Assembly (NCBI GenBank): GCA_002964805.2
Contig: PUDQ02000126.1
Location: 39,168-103,167 of the forward strand
Direction of reading: 5' to 3'
Source: Trametes villosa
Lineage: Eukaryota; Basidiomycota; Agaricomycetes; Polyporales; Polyporaceae
Length of the DNA stretch: 64,000 nucleotides
The position numbers were made by a program, and so were the translations under genes. The notes below the pieces were generated by a model. It ran no database searches. It was not told the origin of the DNA and saw only the letters and a list, made by a program, of their open reading frames with translations. Shown here in pieces: positions 58,527 through 64,000 of the stretch. How positions within the stretch are numbered: position 1 is the stretch's first letter; each line of letters starts with the position of its first letter.

Positions 58527-60571
58527 ATGTCGGAGCCCTTCTACCCCCCGTCTGCTTCATCTAGCTCATCTTCACACAAGCGAGCGTACGATGCTATCGG
58601 ACCAGAAACAGACTCTGACCATCAAGGTCGCAGTCGCAGGGACTCTCCGGCACGCTCCTCGAGCAGCACTGAGGCCAGCCGTGAGCGAAACAAACGGCCG
58701 AGGAACGATAGCGACTCCTCATATACTAGCGAGGTTGACGACCTTCTACACTCTACCGCTGACTCTGCGTCGTCTAGCAGCAGCAGCAGCCAGTCCAGCT
58801 ATCACTCCGCCCTATCCACCCTCCCCCCTGCCGTCTCCCCCACGCTCTTGGATGAAGCCGATGAGGATATGCTCATAGACCCCGTCGTATCTGAGAGCCA
58901 GACCCGCCCTGCCTCCCCCATAGCCAGCCATGGCCTGTCTTTTGAAGAGCTCCTTTTCATTCCACCCCGGCAGAGCTCTCCTGCTATACCCCAGAACTCA
59001 CGGCTAGAAGACATTGCCAGGTCTCTCGAGCGGGCGAACGCTTTTGATCGCGAGATAGCCCCCCTGCGTTCCTCACCTGCCGTCCTTCCCACATCCTCTT
59101 CTCGAGGCCCCGGTCCGCTTCCTCCGCTCCGGTCATTGCCAGAGGTTGTGGACGCCTTGCCCCTCCCATTCCGTGACGCTACGTATGACGATCTACCTAG
59201 CCGCGACGCAGACTTCAGCGCATTCGAGCCGTCCTGGTTATTCGAGCGGAGCCACGGTTCGTCCCCAAACTTTGTGTGACTAGATTTATTCAAAAGGAAA
59301 TTCCTTGCCCAGATGCCTCAGTGCTGCGGCATCGCCGCGCTGGGGCCACACCGTCGTCCTCCGAGGCAGTGCCAGGCATCGGACAACGTGTGTCCTTTGA
59401 CACGCGCATACTGAGACCCGCCGACACGACCATTCGAGCGCGCCCAGCGGCCGGCCCATCCCTCCATCCGCATGCTGGTCCTGCCATAGAGCGCAGTCCC
59501 TCAGGCTGGTGGCGTCGAGTCGGCGAGACGTCCACAAGTAGACGTTCAGCGAACCCCTTCCCTCCTGTGTCGCCACCACTCGCTGAGCCCACCGCGGACG
59601 CTCACGTTAACAGACGGCTGGGCCAATGGCGGAGTGCCTTCGGGCCGGGAAACGATTCCGCAACCACACGAGAAGTCCGACCGTCCGAAGAACCTCCCTT
59701 CAGTGCGTACGACTACCACCTGAACCCTTTCGATTTAGCCAGCTATGCGCCCGTCAACCGTGGTCGAGATGCGATCGGCCATCCTTCTACACGTTCACCG
59801 AGAAACGCGCCCTCTTTCCCGCAGAGGCGCCTCTCAGACGGGCTAGAGGCCAGAACGATGGGCTCTCCTAGCAGCGTGCCCCGCGCTACGCCTCAACCCG
59901 TACCTCCTGTGCAGCATCGTCCCTCTCCCAGACTATCCTCTATGGCTGCCCGAAACGAGCGTTCTGTGTACAACGAGCCTCGTATTATCGCACAGGAGCG
60001 CGAGGCGGCGGACTTTGAGCGCACGCTGCGCGATGTTGAAAATCATCGCCGCCGCGTCGCCGAGTTCCTCGCTGAGCCACTGCCACCCTTCCCCCCATAC
60101 GGCACTCCTTCGCCGCGCGTAGCACCGGCCACAGCGCCGACCGCCGTAACAAGCTCGTACTCTACTCTACGACACGCTCTGGACGACAACGCCGCAGCGG
60201 AGGCCGTCCATCGTGCTCTTGCACCTACTCGCGAATCGGCGCTTCCTCCTCGTGCCCGCGACGCTTCTACTTTCGCGCGTATCACGAGGGACTTGGAAGA
60301 CGCAACCCGTGCTGACGACTACTACGTCGACTTCTCTGATTGGGATGCGGATAACGCCGACGGTCCGCGCTCGTTCAGCCCGCCTTCGCGTCGGCGGGGC
60401 CCTTACAGGATGCGCACGGCAGACGAGATGCTGAGCCTAGGGTCGAACCCTGTCCGGCCCTCAAGGCCTGACACGCCGCCTGTTACGCCCCGTGCGACCT
60501 CCGACACCTGCGGACTCAACTCCGCTTTGGTCCGCTCTTACTCCGCTTTTACTCCGCTTTTGGTCCGCTAA
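58527..60571 (+). pseudogene. Ser/Pro/Arg-rich gene cut by an LTR element; chimeric 3' end
   Basis: The ATG at 58,527 starts [19 protein letters not shown]. Exon 1 ends at 59,256 and a 56-bp intron (59,257-59,312) joins in phase to exon 2 from 59,313. The protein is largely disordered: Ser-rich runs, an acidic patch (LLDEADEDMLIDPV), PFSAYDYHLNPFDLA, a charged helix-like part (EREAADFERTLRDVENHRRR) and ADDYYVDFSDWDADNADG. The frame runs on through TADEMLSLGSNP to 60,480, where the LTR begins; about 30 further codons come from LTR sequence and stop at 60,571. The genuine 3' end is not in the window. It could be a truncated but still expressed gene. I do not recognise the family. Confidence 0.65.
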
Positions 60572-61210
60572 GTCCGCTCTTATCGGACTTAACTCCGCTT
60601 ACTCCGCACTTATTGGACTTAACTCCGCTTGTCCGACGTTTCGGACTTACTTACTCCGCTTTTCCGCTTCAATTCCGATTAGAACAATAGTCTTATTGTC
60701 TTCCCCGATTTCCGACCTTATTCCGCTTTCTACCTTCCTTATTAGTCCGCTCTTATTGTTGTGGCATAACAATTAGCTCGTAGTCTATATATACGTAGCT
60801 GGTATGTTGTAGCTACTCAGTTCGGATATCTCGTTACTCGTTACACCATCCCATTCATCTATACACTCGTTCTACTCCTCTCCGCTTCCTCCGCTCGTCG
60901 TCCGGTAGCTCCGACCTTCCTAGTCCGGTAAGTCCGACATTCCAGCGTCGGACCTCCGGACATCGGACCTGTCCACCTCCGAAATCTGAGGACAAGTGGC
61001 AAGGGTCTCTGGCGTTGCTAACAGCTTCGCTGAAGTCCTCCCTTGTGTGGGCCTCCGTTCGGACCTCCGCTCCGCTACGTCCGACAAGTCCGACCTCCGA
61101 AGCTCCAGGTCCGCTTTCCCGCGCCTTCGGAGTTCGGAGCTCCGCTTTCCCGCGCTTCGGAGCTGTCAACTCCGACCGGTCCCGGACTTAAAGCCCGCAC
61201 GGCCCTAACA
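60481..61210 (+). repeat. 5' LTR, 730 bp
   Basis: It begins TGTTACGCCCCGTGCGACC and ends CACGGCCCTAACA (TG...CA). The left third is built of repeated actccgctt/ggacttaactccgctt words. A TATA-like tatatata lies at 60,786-60,793, probably the element's promoter. Compared with the visible 438 bp of the 3' LTR I count about five substitutions and three small indels, including a 7-bp tandem gain (ttactcg) in this copy. Confidence 0.92.
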
Positions 61211-61237
61211 GTATATCCGAACTCCTCGAGACCCTCC

Positions 61238-62425
61238 ATGGCTGCCCATTCCGATGACGTCTTCAGGGGTTTCTCCGCCAGGAAGCCCCGCAACACCTCC
61301 GCACCCACCCATCCTTCTCCGACACGTTCCCCCAACCCCTTCAGACAAGTCCCATCACCTCCCCGCAACTCCAGCATCCTTTTTGGCACCTCCAACCCCT
61401 TCTTTGGCAACTCCGCACCTCCGACGCTTTGGTCCGCACCTCCGATCAACTCCGCTCCGCAACTCCGCTCCTCCGCACCTCCGCAGTTTTCCCACGCTCC
61501 CTCCGCCCCTTCGGACCAAGCCCAGGACCTTGCCGGAGCTATCGCGCTCCTCTCCCAGGTCCTATCGCGCATCTCCGCACCCTCCTCCGAGCGCAACAAT
61601 GTCCGCGAGCCTGACCAGTTCGACGGTTCCAACTCCGACGAACTCCGACTTTTTCTCACGCAGCTGGAGTTGGTCTTCAGGGCACGCCCAGAGACCTTCA
61701 ACTCCGACGAGAAGAAGGTCACGTACGCGCTCTCGTACCTCAAGGGGACCGCTTTGCTGTGGTTTGAGCCCTATCTCCTCGAGGGTTACTCCGAGGAGCC
61801 ACCCCTCTTCCTTTCGGACTTTGGAGTCTTCCTGGAGGAGCTCCGGACCAACTTCGGACCTCAGGACGTGACAGGTGACGCCGAGCGTGACCTTGAGGCA
61901 CTCCGGATGTCCGACTCGGACCAGATCGGGACATACATCACGGAGTTCAACCGGCTGGCCACTCAGGCCCAGTGGGGCACCTCCGCCCTCCGCTACCAGT
62001 TCTATCGTGGCCTCCCGGACCGCCTCAAGGACCACATCTCCCGCATTGGCAAGCCCGACTCCCTCTACACGCTCCGCACCCTTGCACAGTCCCTCGACAA
62101 GCGCCACTGGGAGCGCAAGTCCGAGCAACTCCGCATGTCCGCTTCGCCAACTCCGACCACCTCCGACGGCAACTCCGACACTGAGGACAACTCCGAGGAC
62201 CTCCTGGACACCATGTCCGACCACTCCGACCCCCGTACTCCAAACTCCGACACGTCTAGTCCGCCCTGGCGGACTTCGGAGCTCGAGGAGGCCGAAACTC
62301 CGAAATCCCGGCCTGCAACTCCGGATTTTGCGGTTTTGGACACAGCGGTCGAGGAGGCTCTCGAGGAGCCCTCTAGTCCGCTCCCTGAGGCCCCGGAGGA
62401 CCTGGAATCGGACATGGAGGTCTAG
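61238..62425 (+). CDS. Retrotransposon Gag protein
   Basis: The ATG at 61,238 lies 27 bp after the LTR; 395 codons. The N-terminal 120 residues are Pro/Ser/Ala-rich. The Ty3-type capsid (retrotrans_gag) domain runs from about residue 122 to 290: EPDQFDGSNSDELRLFLTQ, VTYALSYLKGTALLWFEPYL, FLEELRTNFGPQD, then ITEFNRLATQAQWG and FYRGLPDRLKDHISR. The C-terminal part is acidic and Ser/Thr/Pro-rich and ends DLESDMEV. No CCHC zinc knuckle is present. Gag would form the particle that packages element RNA. The reading frame is intact. It could also be opened upstream in the LTR (to 61,043), but the 61,238 ATG gives the usual Gag start. Confidence 0.9.
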   Translation: MAAHSDDVFRGFSARKPRNTSAPTHPSPTRSPNPFRQVPSPPRNSSILFGTSNPFFGNSAPPTLWSAPPINSAPQLRSSAPPQFSHAPSAPSDQAQDLAGAIALLSQVLSRISAPSSERNNVREPDQFDGSNSDELRLFLTQLELVFRARPETFNSDEKKVTYALSYLKGTALLWFEPYLLEGYSEEPPLFLSDFGVFLEELRTNFGPQDVTGDAERDLEALRMSDSDQIGTYITEFNRLATQAQWGTSALRYQFYRGLPDRLKDHISRIGKPDSLYTLRTLAQSLDKRHWERKSEQLRMSASPTPTTSDGNSDTEDNSEDLLDTMSDHSDPRTPNSDTSSPPWRTSELEEAETPKSRPATPDFAVLDTAVEEALEEPSSPLPEAPEDLESDMEV

Positions 62426-63562
62426 TCCGACCTCCGCTACCCTGCCCCGGCGGAGTTTCCGTGCTCCGACCCCTCTGCGACGGCAGGATCTCCATTCCCG
62501 CACGGACTTCATTTTCTCCCTCATCTCCGACACCTCCGCACTCCGACCGCAATTCCGACCCCCGCTCTCCGCCGCTTCCCCCGAAACTTCGCACACACCT
62601 CCGTCAGCTAACTCCGCACCCCCACACCCATTTTCATATTTTTTGGACCTCAACTCCGGCCTACAACTTCGATACGCCACCGTCATCTCCGACAACTCCG
62701 CGTTTTCGCTGTTTCTGAAGCCACCTCCGATCCTCTCCTTTGGATGAGGATACTCCGACAGCACCCCCGTCATCTCCGACAGTGGCCCGTCACCTCCGCT
62801 CGACTCCCGTCTATGCCACGCCTAGGGTACCGCAAGCCTCCTCACCTTACAATCTGCTGATTGGCCGAGCGAGCGCTGCAACTTCACCCAGACCCGCATC
62901 CCCGGTGGCCCCGTACTCCGCTTTGGCGCCTTTCCGACCTCCGACAACTCCGGTTTTCGGACCTCCGGACCTCCTCTCCATGGGTACTGCACCCCTGGAT
63001 GAGCCCCGGACCTCTGACCCTCCGACATCCCCCCATTTCCTCCGCTATTGGCGCCTTTCTGGCCGCCTCCACTCGCGGTTTACTCCGGTTCAACTCCGGG
63101 GTGAACTAGAGTTCTGTCCGCTCCGACTGGCCTAGGAGGGGGAGAGCAGCTGTGCACCTCCGCCCTGCTCCGACCTCCAACGCAACTCCGCAATTTTTCG
63201 GACTTTGGCGACTCCAGCAGTCGCGCAACTCCGACAACTCCGCTTTTTCGCGTTTTGGCCAGTCGTTGCTCCCTACTCCAGCCGCCCACCTCCGTACTCC
63301 CTTCCTACACCCCCAACTCCGACCCCGCACCCTCCTGGTCCGCACTCCGGACCCTTATCTCCAATCTCCGCATTTTTCGGCCCTACAACCCCGCATTTTT
63401 GACCCTCGGACTTCACTATTCCGCTTTTTTCCGTTTTTTTACCCTTTTACTTACCCTTCTTTCTATTCCCTTTCAACGCCCCCACCTCCGCTTTCGGACT
63501 CCCACCCCGACCTCTAGTCGCTCTCAAGGCCCTCAGGGGTTCGGGCCTAGTGGGAGGGCACT
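62426..63562 (+). other. Non-coding interior of the LTR element, with polypurine tract
   Basis: About 1.1 kb dense in ctccg/tccgac words. A frame of 131 codons (62,740-63,135) is Pro/Ser/Arg-rich without enzymatic motifs and is not supported as a gene. The polypurine tract gtgggaggg (63,551-63,559) directly precedes the 3' LTR, as required for plus-strand priming. Confidence 0.7.
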
Positions 63563-64000
63563 GTTACGCCCCGTGCGACCTCCGACACCTGCGGACTCAA
63601 CTCCGCTTTGGTCCGCTCTTACTCCGCTTTTACTCCGCTTTTGGTCCGCTAAGTCCGCTCTTATCGGACTTAACTCCGCTTACTCCGCACTTATCGGACT
63701 TAACTCCGCTTGTCCGACATTTCGGACTTACTTACTCCGCTTTTCCGCTTCAATTCCGATTAGAACAATAGCCTTATTGTCTTCCCCGACTTCCGACCCT
63801 ATTCCGCTTTCACCTTCCTTATTAGTCCGCTCTTATTGTTGTGGCATAACAATTAGCTCGTAGTCTATATATACGTAGCTGGTATGTTGTAGCTACTCAG
63901 TTCGGATATCTCGTTACACCATCCCATTCATCTATACACTCGTTCTACTCCTCTTCCGCTTCCTCCGCTCGTCGTCCGGTAGCTCCGACCTTCCTAGTCC
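63563..64000 (+). repeat. 3' LTR, first 438 bp (cut by window end)
   Basis: It starts TGTTACGCCCCGTGCGACC, like the 5' LTR, and stays collinear to the last base of the window. The missing part should be about 290 bp. Confidence 0.92.

Larger units (their letters stand above)
60481..64000 (+). mobile_element. Ty3/gypsy-type LTR retroelement with Gag only (3' end outside window)
   Basis: The element has a 730-bp 5' LTR (60,481-61,210), an internal region of about 2.35 kb and a 3' LTR from 63,563. The internal region encodes one Gag and has no visible protease, reverse transcriptase, RNase H or integrase motif on either strand, so it should depend on enzymes from another element. No TGG-type tRNA primer site follows the 5' LTR. 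It is inserted in the same orientation as the gene it interrupts. The left flank is ccgcc; the right flank is not visible. Confidence 0.85.

Noticed and set aside
60440..60460. tRNA B-box-like ggtcgaaccc
   Set aside because: There is no A-box or cloverleaf around it and it lies in the coding frame of the truncated gene; no tRNA was found in the window.
62740..63135. 131-codon frame after Gag as a possible pol remnant
   Set aside because: It has no protease DTG-type site, no reverse transcriptase YxDD and no integrase zinc or DDE motif; low-complexity composition.

Overview
This window reads as genomic DNA of a basidiomycete fungus, most likely a polypore-type agaricomycete. The genes have many short GT-AG introns of about 50-65 bp, GC-rich codon use and 85-500 bp intergenic gaps. 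The protein families fit too: a fused ARG5,6 enzyme, jacalin-type lectins, a class II myosin, and kinase-like proteins with the HGD/DFD signature common in Polyporales. Coding calls come from reading frames, recognised family motifs and hand-placed splice sites; no database search was run.

Region 1 (1-19,446) is a gene-poor repeat island. It is made of degenerate interspersed repeats in both orientations, many with internal hairpins, and most of it is strongly CpG-depleted. It also holds a 152-bp MITE-like insertion, two copies of a foldback element, possible decayed gene fragments at about 9.6-11.0 kb, and a nest of two solo LTRs (17,370-18,784) in which a younger LTR sits inside an older, decayed LTR of the same family.

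Region 2 (19,447-58,192) is a dense housekeeping region. In order it holds: an SPX-RING E3 ligase (-), a DUF2358-like mitochondrial protein (+), ULA1/APPBP1, the NEDD8 E1 subunit (-), ARG5,6 (+), a jacalin-type lectin (-), conventional myosin II (-), a large disordered protein (+), a second jacalin-type lectin (+), two-module kinase-like protein A (-), RPL38 (+), a site-2 protease (-), two-module kinase-like protein B (-), the SNARE YKT6 (+) and the P5A ATPase SPF1 (+). S2P, YKT6 and SPF1 all act in the ER/Golgi system, but nothing in the sequence shows that their proximity is functional. The two lectins are inverted paralogues with matched core promoters. The two kinase-like genes are paralogues separated by RPL38 and S2P.

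Region 3 (58,193-64,000) holds an unrecognised Ser/Pro/Arg-rich gene. Its reading frame is broken at 60,480/60,481 by the 5' LTR of a Ty3/gypsy-type element. The element has a complete 730-bp 5' LTR, one Gag ORF, no visible pol, a polypurine tract and the start of its 3' LTR. The same LTR family forms the nest at 17.4-18.8 kb.
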